Shown here: one piece after another, positions 58,001 through 64,000 of the stretch
Position numbering within the stretch: the stretch's first letter is position 1
Layout of the letters: each line of letters starts with the position of its first letter
Assembly: GCF_030269925.1 (NCBI RefSeq)
Contig: NC_085114.1
Coordinates: 12,666,001-12,730,000 of the forward strand
Length of the DNA: 64,000 nt
Reading direction: 5' to 3'
Origin: Bombyx mori
Lineage: Eukaryota > Arthropoda > Insecta > Lepidoptera > Bombycidae
Translations under genes and position numbers: made by a program
Notes under the pieces: model-generated
What the model saw: only the letters and a program-made list of their open reading frames with translations
Database searches by the model: none
Told to the model about the DNA's origin: nothing

Positions 58001-59727
58001 GGTGCGCTTTAACCCATAGACACAGCCCAATGAGTTTCTCGCCGGATTGTCTCAGAGGGTCGCGATTCCGATCCGGTGGTAGATTCTGCGAAGCACTGCT
58101 CTTGCTAGGGTCAGTATTAGCAACACTCCGGTTTAAGCCCCGTGAGCTCACTTAAATGTAAGGCAAAGCTGAAATAGCCCCCCAAGGGTACCAGCATAGG
58201 TAGAAAATGTGGGCTCTGATTAGAAGGTTAGGAATTTTTTTAATATACCATCGATACTTCAAATTTATAATGCTTAGGCGGTCAGAAACATTCGCCTTGA
58301 GATAGCTATGGGCTCCGATATCTGGTACGAGGTCGTTCGGATGTATTTTACCACTATTCAACCCACTGAGTTTTTCGCCGGATCTTTTCAGTGAGTTGCT
58401 ATTCCGATCCGGTAGTAGATTCAGCGAAGCACTCTTTCTAGCTCTTTCTAGGGCTAGTGTTAGCAATTCTCTCAGGTTGACCTCGTGAGCTCACCTACCG
58501 ATCCGCGTGAAGTTGGAGTAGCCCCTTATGCTATCAACTATTAGGTAGGAAATAAAACCCACCATTACTTATACAAGAAAAGATCCTTCATCTATATAGT
58601 TAAAGTCACCTATATAGTCCTTCCTATATAGTCCTTCATCTATAAAGTTAAAAGATCCTTCATCTATTCGTTCCCGCGGGAGGAAATCTATTATATAGTT
58701 AACTTACCTATTGTTTGCAATATAACCTGTAATGATGTGAGTTCAGCATTCGATATATCACCACGAACAAAATATACCGGACTCAATCCATTCTTTTTTA
58801 TAATGTCATAACAGAATGTCAACATTTCGTACTCCTGCCATCTTTTATCGGAAAATTCGAATAGGGCTTCTTTGGCGAGCTTACCGTTCTGTAGAGAAAT
58901 AAAAATTTTGTTGAAATAAAGAAAAAAAATAGCTTAGTTAGCTGCCACTATTAGGCGAACTCGTAGGACGATAACATTCTACCTATGCTTAAGGGGTGGT
59001 GAGATGTTTTCTAAACCCATAAACAATATGAATTGGGTTAATTTTATAAGTTGACTACTGTTCCCGTCCGCTTCGCTGGGCATTTAAAATTAACTGTATC
59101 ATTTCTCACCTCCACAAAGATTCTCATCATTAACGTCCCCGCAACTGGTGTAGGGAGTTCAACACTTATATAAATATTAACCTATCCTTTAAGTACATGT
59201 ATTTTCTACATGGATACCAAGTTTCAAGTCAATCGGATGCATGGTTCAGTAGTTATAACGGAACACCCGTAAAAACCACTGTAGATTTATATATTAGTAT
59301 AAATTGGTGCAACCCTGACAATATAGTTTACCTCTAAATTGTAATGTTTCAGAGACCTAGGATGCCACTGATGATGGTAACAGTTTCTGTCTAGGTAAGT
59401 CTTGCTGTGCACCAGTTGGAAATTCTTAAGCGTGGTATTTGTGGCGGCCGTTCCGTTCTTGTAACCGTTGCCATAGAACTTCATTAAACGATCGTTCTCC
59501 TCATTTGTGTCAGTTTTCACGCAAATTACAACGTTTGATTTGCCTTCGGGTCTCGTTGAGAACATTTCGTCTTTTTCGCAACACTTCGCAAGACAGGGTT
59601 CCTTTGGCGAGCATTCTTTTGCATCGAACACTTCCCCGGTGAGAAGATCCGTGAATTCAGTAACACACACTTTCGGATATGTATATCTCGATTGTAAAAT
59701 AATCAGAAAGAAAACTTTTAAATGCAT
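43064..59727 (-). CDS. Methuselah-like class B GPCR, eight exons
   Basis: Exons, 5' to 3': 59332-59727, 58708-58888, 56702-56917, 56052-56130, 50048-50238, 46939-47089, 44540-44725, 43064-43157. All borders are GT-AG, all phases join, and the 1,494 nt give 497 residues. In-frame TGA precedes the ATG. Signal peptide ~1-17; cysteine-rich ectodomain to ~198 with the Mth hallmark PCLAKCC (44-50) and NxT sites. Seven helices ~199-227, 238-258, 268-287, 312-335, 358-383, 408-427, 437-456. C261 and C351 are placed for the loop disulfide. Family-typical: YFVILSNIFWINV (helix 3), CLYAVGIPLV (helix 4), GFNWLLE (helix 6), VIFIFFVCSRNTF (helix 7). Basic 40-residue tail. Mth receptors of Drosophila affect stress resistance and lifespan; this one's ligand is unknown. 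Introns total over 15 kb, mostly transposons. Confidence 0.93.
43690..43830 (+). repeat. Family P fragment in GPCR intron 7
   Basis: GAAGCAAAGTTGTGTGAACT, TTGTTTCTTCAGGTTTAAAT and GTGTAATAACGGTGGTTTAT match family P. Confidence 0.6.
44001..44240 (-). mobile_element. Bm1-like SINE in GPCR intron 7
   Basis: ATTGCTTAGATGGGTGGACG to GTCCTACCACCAG, close to consensus, preceded by an ATT trinucleotide run (43981-44000). Between two family P fragments of opposite orientation. Confidence 0.92.
44255..44365 (-). repeat. Family P fragment, minus orientation
   Basis: GATGAGAATGGATGAAATAA, AATCTCAGTAAAATG and TTTCAAAAGAACCTGACCAG fit inverted family P. Confidence 0.5.
44873..45460. repeat. Head-to-head RTE-like elements (inverted pair)
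   Basis: CTAGCTGACTCGGCAAACAT at the left end returns inverted as ACAACGTTTGCCGGGCTAGC at the right end. The left arm (to about 45255) is close to 23552-23815; the right arm, starting at TTCTTCTGTGCG, is a different member containing CTCCTAAACGGCTGGACCGA. Two insertions facing each other, in GPCR intron 6. Confidence 0.6.
45640..45752 (-). repeat. hAT terminal fragment
   Basis: On the minus strand CAGTGGCTCTCAAACT (45736-45751) is the classic terminal sequence of many animal hAT elements, followed by GTGTCGCGACCCCTTGG. The other terminus was not found, so it is a one-ended remnant. Confidence 0.5.
46377..46500 (-). repeat. Diverged LINE-J tail with GTA/GTT microsatellite
   Basis: TTTATTGGCGTTATAGGCAG, then GTA and GTT runs (about 46400-46438), then ACAGCCCACCAAAGG and GTCGCCTATAGACATTAACA parallel the LINE-J tail at low identity. 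Probably an older relative expanded at its variable site. Confidence 0.55.
46515..46600 (-). pseudogene. LINE C-terminal scrap
   Basis: Minus strand: AACATGTTGCGCCGACCCCA then GGTAACTGGGAGAAGGGCAG and GATAATGATGATGAGG. The same segment ends the LINE fragment at 62650-62885. Confidence 0.6.
46640..46925 (+). repeat. RTE-like element in GPCR intron 6
   Basis: CTAGCTGACCCGGCAGACTT at the start, ATCGGTCCAGCTGTTCTCGA and TTTTTATATATATAGATATA at the end. An inverted relative lies at 60205-60450. It ends 14 bp before exon 6 (donor at 46933-46938). Confidence 0.6.
47155..47398 (-). mobile_element. tRNA-derived SINE, minus strand
   Basis: On the minus strand a tRNA-like head with B box GGTTCAATTCC, then TGATAAACAGACTTTTTTAT, CTTTGGTACCCATAACGCAG, GATGACCTTGCGTCATTGTT and TTATTTATTT. 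The tail parallels that of 23190-23470 (GGTACC-TAACRCA; GCGT-A-TGTT; TTATTTATT), but the head derives from another tRNA. In GPCR intron 5. Confidence 0.7.
47399..48010. other. GPCR intron 5 interior
   Basis: AT-rich left part; 47690-47960 is more balanced (GCCGGACCCAAGCCCAGATG, CTGGCGGTGGTTAATCAGCC) and may be the upstream end of the adjoining family R copy or another LINE. No intact frame. Confidence 0.4.
48011..48275 (+). repeat. Family R repeat with A-tail
   Basis: Complete 3' end: GGTCACCGTCCTCGTCGAAC, GAGTTTCTCGCCGGATCTTC, CTGAAATAGCCTCTCAAGGC, TATCAGCAAAGGTAGGG then ten A. The A-tail sets the strand. Confidence 0.85.
48276..48882. other. GPCR intron 5, AT-rich
   Basis: No recognised element or exon. 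Confidence 0.45.
48883..49400 (-). repeat. Two family R units in tandem, minus orientation
   Basis: Unit 1, 48883-49142, has the full T-run/CCTACCTATGCTGATAGCC start and ends at GACGGTGACCGG. Unit 2, 49143-49400, restarts at GTGAGCTCACGGGGCTCAAC without the tail section and reaches further upstream (GATCGGGAGGATCTCATAG). Unit 2 is more diverged. Confidence 0.75.
49785..50032 (-). repeat. Family M repeat abutting GPCR exon 5
   Basis: TTGATTTAATGTACATAATA, GTGTGGGAAATTTCATAATC and GTACAAAGTTTTTGCTTCAC are inverted family M. It ends about 15 bp before exon 5 (donor at 50042-50047). Confidence 0.7.
50309..50415 (-). repeat. Family R, short copy
   Basis: T-run, CCTACCTATGCTGATAGCC, GCTCACGGGGCTCAAACCGG; stops at CTGACCCTAGCAA, where mariner coding sequence takes over. 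Confidence 0.8.
50416..50598 (+). pseudogene. mariner transposase C-terminal fragment
   Basis: Plus-strand translation NPLDYYLWSVLESTACSKRH, NYLESLKQSV, FPMERVRTSIDNWLQRLKDC is the C-terminal third of a mariner-type transposase (normally PDLNPLDY with the last catalytic Asp). It starts in mid-motif at NPLD and is cut off by a second family R copy. GGCGGAGGACATGTTGAAAA at 50965-50984 resembles the GGHxE terminus and may be its continuation. Confidence 0.75.
50601..50803 (-). repeat. Family R copy, minus orientation
   Basis: T-run, CCTACTTATGCTGATAGCC, GCTCACGGGGCTCAAACCGG, GAATCTACCACCAGATCGG, ending CTGTGTCTATGGG. Its insertion separates the mariner fragment from its likely 3' remnant. Confidence 0.82.
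51461..51879 (+). mobile_element. Family P element, complete (419 bp)
   Basis: From GACTTTTTGGCGGGAACGCG to an A-run of about 14 and C. Flanked by a perfect 10-bp duplication AGACGTCAAG (51451-51460 and 51880-51889). A-tail plus a duplication of that length indicates target-primed reverse transcription. Non-coding, so a SINE-like or truncated LINE product; no Pol III boxes recognised. Confidence 0.75.
51893..53195. mobile_element. hAT-like non-autonomous element, copy 2 (1,303 bp)
   Basis: Same family as 25046-26138, with ends CAATGAAGTAGGAAACC and ATAGGTCTATG and an 8-bp duplication TCAAGAAC (51885-51892, 53196-53203) that overlaps the target duplication of the older family P element. It has about 190 bp near 52605-52790 that copy 1 lacks. 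No transposase. Confidence 0.85.
53576..53653 (+). mobile_element. Bm1-like SINE, 5' part (split by LINE-J)
   Basis: CTGGTGGTAGGACCACTTG, CTATTTCTGCCGTGAAGCAG, TAACGCG. The copy continues after the LINE at GCGTTTCGGTTTGAAGG (55060). Confidence 0.8.
53654..55058 (-). pseudogene. LINE-J reverse transcriptase, 5'-truncated, frameshifted
   Basis: Longest LINE-J copy, about 1.4 kb, minus strand, inserted in a SINE with a short GCGTTT-type duplication. It opens within the reverse transcriptase (QYGFRHDRSAGDLL) and has motif A LDIAKAFDRVW, motif B GVPQGSVLSPTLF and motif C YADD. A frameshift near 54420 (after AKKDP) moves the rest to another frame: LGVDISSDVQFRSHL, SIQRRAVRIVDNP, RSFLPRTIRLWNELP, then a stop near 53717 and the tail with A-run. 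Motifs and C-terminus suggest the Jockey/CR1 group (Daphne- or CR1-like). At its 5' end a ~36-bp segment with CAAGATACTTCAGGATTT is duplicated. Confidence 0.88.
55059..55135 (+). mobile_element. Bm1-like SINE, middle part after the LINE-J insertion
   Basis: GCGTTTCGGTTTGAAGGGTG, GGGCAGCCGTTGTAACTATA, ATATCTCAAGGCGGG. Continues 53576-53653. The true SINE 3' end is missing. Confidence 0.78.
55171..55384 (-). mobile_element. Bm1-like SINE, minus strand
   Basis: GAGCTCACAGCCCACCTGG to GACTCCCAAGAGGTC, tail removed. Faces the preceding copy. Confidence 0.85.
55385..55620 (-). repeat. Family R upstream part
   Basis: GAAGACCCGGCGAGAAACTC, GTCGAGTTCGACGAGTACGG and ATTATTGGATCTGATGGATC: the 5'-ward part of family R, comparable with 49240-49400 and 60900-61040; tail section absent. 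Confidence 0.65.
55749..55960 (+). mobile_element. Bm1-like SINE with internal deletion
   Basis: CTGGTGGTAGGATCTCTTG to GCTCGTTCACCCATCT. About 16 bp around AGAACTTATATCTCAA are deleted. The A-tail is replaced by a hairpin (55961-55995). Confidence 0.85.
55961..55995. repeat. Perfect 15-bp hairpin at a SINE end
   Basis: CATTTTATTTTTTAT, loop TGCTT, then ATAAAAAATAAAATG: a perfect inverted repeat with a 5-nt loop, 57 bp before exon 4 of the GPCR gene. Confidence 0.85.
56185..56613 (+). mobile_element. RTE-like element with intact target duplication
   Basis: CTAGCGGCCCGCTCAGGC at the start; TTCAAATCGGTTTAGTACTT and TCTTTATAATATTAAGTATA at the end; flanked by a perfect 10-bp TATAGAAAAA (56175-56184, 56614-56623). 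It makes up 429 of the 571 bp of GPCR intron 3, so the ancestral intron was about 130 bp. Confidence 0.8.
57206..57408 (+). mobile_element. Bm1-like SINE in GPCR intron 2
   Basis: TGCCTATTTCTGCCGTGAAG to GTAAGCAATAAAAAAAA, 5'-truncated, followed by a purine-rich AAAGAAAAAG tract. The 103-residue frame on the other strand is translated repeat. Confidence 0.88.
57409..58004. other. GPCR intron 2 interior
   Basis: Contains a purine-rich run then mixed DNA with GGTTCTTTGCGGGAATGAAG; no recognised element or exon. Confidence 0.4.
58005..58205 (+). repeat. Family R copy
   Basis: GAGTTTCTCGCCGGATTGTC, CTTGCTAGGGTCAGTATTAG, CTGAAATAGCCCCCCAAGGG, CAGCATAGGTAGAAAA. Confidence 0.8.
58345..58552 (+). 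repeat. Family R copy, diverged
   Basis: CACTGAGTTTTTCGCCGGAT, ATTCCGATCCGGTAGTAGAT, a short CTAGCTCTTTCTAG duplication, ending GTAGGAAATAAAA. Another member follows the 58005 copy in the same direction; the CTTCATCTATATAGT words at 58575-58680 form a small local repeat beside exon 2. Confidence 0.7.
59055..59310 (+). repeat. RTE-like element in GPCR intron 1
   Basis: CCCGTCCGCTTCGCTGGGCA, TACCAAGTTTCAAGTCAATC, GGTTCAGTAGTTATAACGG and ATTTATATATTAGTATA follow the RTE-like pattern. Fills more than half of the 443-bp intron. Confidence 0.65.
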
Positions 59728-60204
59728 TTTTCAAAATAACTACACAGCCAATCATCTGTTGTCGTAAACGGCTCATTTCGGTTTGCTCAAAATAAGTTTA
59801 AACTAAAACAGGATAATTGACGAGGATAATGGTTATACATTAGGTAGGCATGCAGGCTTTACCCGCGACTATGTTCGTTTCTCTGTGGTCGTTCACGAAA
59901 TGATGTCAATAGTAATTTAAAAAATATATATTAATAAATTTGTAATTTTGATTCTCTGTTGCATGACCCCGTTGCGGATTTAACCTTTATAGGAATCAAG
60001 CTTAACTAAATCCTTGGTTCGTTGAGAGATTTTGAACTGGTCTTACCTCTGCCTACAGAGTCTCTACGTCATTTTACAAGAAATTAAAAGTTACGTTGCT
60101 GTAAATATAACACATAGACATAATAGTATGTAGAATAAATCGACCAGGAATGCGAAATAACAGACAGATGCTCTTGGTGAAGATATACATCGCCATCGAA
60201 TACA
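59728..60204. other. Upstream region of the GPCR gene
   Basis: Expected promoter and leader on the minus strand. In-frame TGA lies directly before the ATG codon context TTTTGAAAAATG. No TATA box or initiator that I would defend; untranslated upstream exons cannot be excluded. Confidence 0.35.
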
Positions 60205-60450
60205 GAAACAACGAAAAAATCTCTATATATAAAAATGAATTGCTGTTCGTTAGTCTTGCTAAAACTCGAGAACGGCTGAACCGATGTGGCTAATTTTGTT
60301 CTTGAATTATTTGTGGAAGTCCAGAGAAGGTTTAAAAATAACAATTTTGTTTGATTCCTTTTGTTTGTTTTAAGTTTATATTATACAAGAGCTTAGATAT
60401 TTTATTTATCGATTGAGGCACTACGAAGTTTGCCGGGTCAGCTAGTAGCT
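60205..60450 (-). repeat. RTE-like element, minus orientation
   Basis: Inverse of the element at 46640-46925: TCTATATATAAAAATGAATT at one end, TTTGCCGGGTCAGCTAGTAG at the other, with AGTCCAGAGAAGGTTTAAAA inside. Confidence 0.6.
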
Positions 60451-60680
60451 AATAAATAAAGTAACTACATAATAATATATAATCTAATAGTTGGGGGTTT
60501 TCACTTTAGAGATAAACACCAACTACAATACGCACTATAATATGGAACTATTCATACGTAATCATGAACGCTATACGACCGAAATGATGAGCTGTCATTT
60601 ATTGGGCTCAAATGACGTCACTAGTAATAAAGCTGCGTTCAGCTGAGTTTTGTGGGACAAAATTGGACAACAAGAGCTCT

Positions 60681-61090
60681 TTTTTTCCTTTTTTTTTTCC
60701 TACCTAAGCTGGTAGCCTTGAGAGGCTATTCCAGCGTAACCTTAACTAGTAGGTGAGCTCGCGGGGCTCAAACCTGACGACGTTGCTAACACGGACCCTA
60801 GCAAGAGCCGTGCTTCGCAGAATCTACCACCGGATCGGAAACGCGACCCACTGAGAAGATCCGGCGAGAAACTCAGTGGGCTGTGTCTGAGGGTTAATTT
60901 ACTCGTCGAGCCCTTCGTCGCAAGCGACGGGTTCGACAAGAACGGTGACCAGTGCTTGAGGTACCTAAAAAGCACCGTTTATGGATCGGGAGGATCCGAG
61001 ATGACGTGTTTTGGGCGACGTCGACTGCTTTCCATTCTTTCCGTAGGATCGGGAATGTAGTTACCGGCGGCCATGATGAGAAGGTTCTCG
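60681..61090 (-). repeat. Family R, longest copy
   Basis: Double T-run, CCTACCTAAGCTGGTAGCC, GATCCGGCGAGAAACTCAGT, TCGCAAGCGACGGGTTCGAC, then upstream section GGATCGGGAGGATCCGAGAT and CCGGCGGCCATGATGAGAAG. Shows that family R extends at least 400 bp 5' of its A-tail. Probably the 3' end of a LINE whose body is not in this window; the 77-residue frame is repeat sequence. Confidence 0.8.
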
Positions 61091-61307
61091 TGTCGTGCCG
61101 CTTTATCGAAGTGTAAGAGCTCTTGGTTGTTCTAGTTGCATCTAAGAATTACTTTAAGAGGCACAAAGTTGGATTAGTCCATTCAAATTATATATTTTTA
61201 TTAATCAGATTCAACAGACAAACTCCGCTTCACGTACTATTAAATAGCCCGCTTATAATATCGCAGTTCTTAGAAGTCATGATGCATTCTACGGTCCACT
61301 TTGAACG

Positions 61308-61655
61308 TGAGGTTGAAGTCGTCGTGGCCTAAAGTACAAAGACGTTCGGTGCATTCGTATTGAGCGATGCATCGGTGTTCGAATCCCCGGCGGGTACCAA
61401 TTTTTCCAATGAAGTACGTAGTCAACAAATGTTCACGATTGACTTCCACGGTGAAGGAATAACATTGGTTTTTTTTTTTTTTTTTTTTTATTGCTTAGAT
61501 GGTTGGACGAGCTCACAGCCCACCTGGTGTTAAGTGGTTACTGGAGCCCATGGCTTGGCTCTGCCCCTGGCATTGCTGAAGTCCATGGGCGACGGTAACC
61601 ACTCACCATCAGGTGGGCCGTGAGCTCGACTGCCTACAAGGGCAATAAAAAAAAA
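61308..61655. mobile_element. Chimera: SINE head, inverted SINE tail, LINE-J tail
   Basis: 61308-61467 (+): tRNA-like head GAAGTCGTCGTGGCCTAAAG with B-box-like GGTGTTCGAATCCCC and GATTGACTTCCACGGTGAAG. 61469-61551 (-): T-run and inverted SINE 3' tail up to CTGGAGCCCATGG. 61552-61655 (+): LINE-J tail TTGGCTCTGCCCCTGG to GGCAATAAAAAAAAA. The last two parts are homologous tails facing each other and could form a hairpin stem. Confidence 0.75.
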
Positions 61656-61933
61656 TTGATTACTATTAGACAAACCGTAAAAGTACTAACTAAATTAATT
61701 TATTCCTTCACCGTCGCAGATATCCGTGAAAGCTCGTTGCTACGTTTAAATTTAAAGCACTAAGCACACTGCTTGTGTGTTCACCCGGGTATTCATACGG
61801 TAGATTTTCATCCGAGTAAAAAGGGACGTGTAAACGAGACAGACATATATTATGCGCCACTCCAACGTTAAAGTTCATTCGATTTGCTTGACAAGTCCTT
61901 TAAGTATTCGTTTAAACGCTTAAGCGGTGTACG
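61656..61933. other. No gene seen
   Basis: Short spacer between the chimeric insertion and the next LINE-J copy. Nothing recognised. Confidence 0.4.
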
Positions 61934-62203
61934 ATTTTTTTTTATTGCCCTTGTAGGCAGACGAGCATACGGCCCACCTGATTACCGGTGAGTGGTTACC
62001 GTCGCCCATGGACTTCAGCAATGCCAGGGGCAGAGCCAAGCCGCTGCCTACCGCTTAATACTCTCCACAAGCCTCCTTTGAAGAAGGACATGTCATAGCG
62101 CTCGGGAAACATCGAGGAGGGGAGCTCATTCCATAGCCGGATGGTACGTGGCAAAAAAGATCTCTGGAAACGCACTGTGGATGACCGCAGTGGCTCCAGG
62201 TAG
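61934..62203 (-). mobile_element. LINE-J 3' end
   Basis: T-run, TTGCCCTTGTAGGCAGACGA, an extra ATTACCGG after CACCTG, ACTTCAGCAATGCCAGGGGC, then C-terminal coding remnant to AGTGGCTCCAGGTAG. 5'-truncated at about 270 bp. Confidence 0.88.
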
Positions 62204-62245
62204 TTTGCAGTACTAACGACATATTGGGTATTATTCTATGTACAA

Positions 62246-62461
62246 TTGTGCTTAGTGTAAGTTTTTTAACGTTCTCGATAGCGTAAAAGTTAACCTAAAT
62301 TTGTTTGCAGTTGGAACAGCGCCCCTAACGGCAAGTAAAAGTTAACCTAAATTTGTAAGCAGCGCCCTTAACGGCAAACGTAGGCAAACGATCCCATTCC
62401 ATACAAATACGAGCTAGCTTATAAGCTATCCAGAACGTTAAAAAACTCTCACTAAGCACAA
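62246..62461. mobile_element. MITE with ~38-bp inverted termini
   Basis: TTGTGCTTAGTGTAAGTTTT at the left and its imperfect inverse AAAACTCTCACTAAGCACAA at the right, both continuing through AACGTTCT-GATAGC. The interior has two direct ~45-bp repeats, each with AAAGTTAACCTAAATTTGT and AGCGCCC-TAACGGCAA. 216 bp in all; target duplication not clear. Confidence 0.7.
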
Positions 62462-62649
62462 ATGTGCCACTATTCATTCGTTATGACGTATACTGAAAAT
62501 AAACGTGCAGGACAATGCACCACCGAGTCTGTGAAAGGAGGGAGGTAGAGGATATTTTAACTGTCAAACCTGTCAAAGGCTGTTAGTTTTAAAATTAATA
62601 AAAAAAACACAATATTTAAACGATTTACTGTTTTTAATTAATGTATATA

Positions 62650-62885
62650 CACAGGTTATAAGAGGTCGGTAAGAATATGTTAACTATGAATGTGGAAGGA
62701 TATAGAGGAAGAGGTAGACCTAAGAAGAAATGGATGGATTGCGTGAAAGACGTTATGGGTAAGAGGGGAGTGAGCGAAGAAATGGTATATGATAGAAGAG
62801 TATGGAAGGAGAAAACATGTTGCGTCGACCCCAGGTAACTGGGAGAAGAGCAGGATAATGATGATGAAGAATTAATGTATATACA
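62650..62885 (+). pseudogene. LINE endonuclease/RT C-terminal fragment
   Basis: Plus-strand translation RGRGRPKKKWMDCVKDVMGK, RGVSEEMVYDRRVWKEKTCC, VDPR then stop, followed by GATAATGATGATGAAG. C-terminus of an RTE-type LINE (GRGRPKxxW...DR..W). No upstream domains. Confidence 0.78.
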
Positions 62886-63074
62886 CAAACACTTCATACT
62901 TAAGCTACTTTGACAAAGTATATTATTAGGCGCCCTTACAATAACTTTAGGAAAAATCACTTACTACGTTAAAGAATTATGGTATGTACATTTTTAATAA
63001 CTGTCTAATAAGGATTTTTGGGTAGATAGGCGAAACACATAGACATCGAAAAATGAATGCCCATGCGATAATAA
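62886..63074. other. Spacer, nothing recognised
   Basis: AT-rich sequence between LINE scrap and family M copy. Confidence 0.4.
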
Positions 63075-63475
63075 CACATTATCTATATATTAATACTTGA
63101 AGGAAAAACTTTGTATCCTTTTTTAGGAAAATTGCGCGGACTGAGGAGTATGAAATTTCCCACACTTATAGAGAATATAGAGAAGGAGTGCAGAATGTTA
63201 ATATATTTTTTTAAATTATGCCTAAAAAATACATTAAATCATGGTTTATTGTCAAACTTTTCTTTGCAGTCTGTCAGTTATAGTCTGTCAAATGGAGAAT
63301 AGATTAAATATTGTTTTTTCTTTATTAATAATTGTCTAAAGTGTAGTTTTGACGAAATCTGTGATTAAAGGAGTATTTAATAGTCTTTGACAATTGAATA
63401 CTAATTGTGTACAAACTTATAATTTCCATTAGTTATAGTCGAATTTCGACTACCAGAGGACCACTAGTATATATA
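63075..63475 (+). repeat. Family M repeat, full-length type
   Basis: TTAATACTTGAAGGAAAAAC, ATAGAGAATATAGAGAAGGA, CTTTATTAATAATTGTCTAA, GTCGAATTTCGACTACCAGA, GGACCACT. Best copy for defining both ends of the family. Confidence 0.8.
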
Positions 63476-63562
63476 AAGTGTTGAAAACTTCATACTCCTC
63501 CGTGCGCGCGGTTTTCGTAAAAAGTTGTACACAGATTTTGCTTCACGTATTAATATATAGAT
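63476..63562 (-). repeat. Family M end fragment, inverted
   Basis: ACTTCATACTCCTCCGTGCG, GGTTTTCGTAAAAAG and TTTTGCTTCACGTATTAATA are the 5' ~85 bp of family M in reverse, next to the full copy, giving an inverted arrangement. Confidence 0.7.
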
Positions 63563-63929
63563 AAAGCTTATTTAAAATACAACAATACAATAGAGGTATC
63601 CACTTTTTAGGTTTAATATCAAGTAAGGGGTGACGCCCTTTTTGTATCTATTTTTTTTTTACTTTCAAAGTACACTTTGAAATCGAAAACTCTATGATCA
63701 AAATAGTACAAGTACAGATGTTTTAAATTAAATCTAAAGTAACTAAAATCTAACTAAAACTAAAGAAGCTAAAATATTTTATCATAACCTATGAAGAATA
63801 AACGCTGTACAGGACTATTTCAATAATCTTACAGTATTTGGTATTAACAAGATGACCTGTTAATCTTACGGGTTGTGTTGGTAAATGATAATTTTTTAAA
63901 TTTGTTCCTGAATGTGAAAATCTTCCTGG
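63563..63929. other. AT-rich DNA, no gene seen
   Basis: No gene or recognised repeat up to the next LINE-J tail. Confidence 0.4.
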
Positions 63930-64000
63930 TTTTTTTTATTGCCTATGTAAGCAGACGAGCATATGGCCCATCTCATGGTGAGTGGTTACCGTCGCCCATG
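63930..64000 (-). mobile_element. LINE-J 3' tail, runs off the window
   Basis: T-run, TTGCCTATGTAAGCAGACGA, GAGTGGTTACCGTCGCCCAT; cut by the window end. Confidence 0.85.

Overview
The window looks like nuclear DNA of a silk moth (Lepidoptera, most likely genus Bombyx). It is AT-rich, its genes are split by introns, and it is packed with interspersed repeats. These include many copies of a SINE I recognise as Bm1-like, a poly(A)-tailed LINE family, RTE-like short tails, hAT-like elements with 8-bp target duplications, a mariner remnant and an intact Ty1/copia retrotransposon. Species assignment rests on repeat recognition, not on a search. Names used below for unnamed repeats: family R (core CTGAGTTTCTCGCCGGATC), family M (core GTGAAGCAAAAACTTTG), family P (core ACTTTTTGGCGGGAACG) and LINE-J (Jockey/CR1-like LINE whose tail ends GGGCAATAAAA).

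Layout. 1-10 kb: repeat remnants, then an almost perfect 3,643-bp direct tandem duplication, each copy holding a six-unit, two-variant ~119-bp satellite. 10-18.6 kb: no gene seen; a 1,375-bp hAT-like element splits a LINE-J copy at 12.7-14.1 kb. 18.6-23.1 kb: complete copia-type element on the minus strand. 23.1-34 kb: tRNA-derived SINE, LINE fragments, a 1.1-kb hAT-like element, long gene-less stretches, a promoter-like GC box/CCAAT segment and a GC-rich block cut by a SINE. 35.0-39.5 kb: a five-exon minus-strand gene for the RWD/RING E3 ligase RNF25. 40.4-41 kb: a GC-rich fold-back element. 43.0-59.7 kb: an eight-exon minus-strand gene for a Methuselah-like class B GPCR (497 residues, all splice phases consistent), its introns filled with nested elements. 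59.7-64 kb: repeats only.

The two host genes are unrelated in function as far as can be seen: RNF25 is a cytosolic ubiquitin ligase (ribosome-stress and signalling roles in animals), the other a cell-surface receptor with a cysteine-rich ectodomain and seven membrane helices. They share strand and lie about 3.5 kb apart. The rest is transposon history, and several insertion orders can be read from target-site duplications. I did not find a gene cluster or defence-like system; the most informative items are the reconstructed GPCR, the intact copia element, the in-frame mini-intron of RNF25, the tandem duplication with its alternating satellite, and the shared 3' tail of the SINE and LINE-J.
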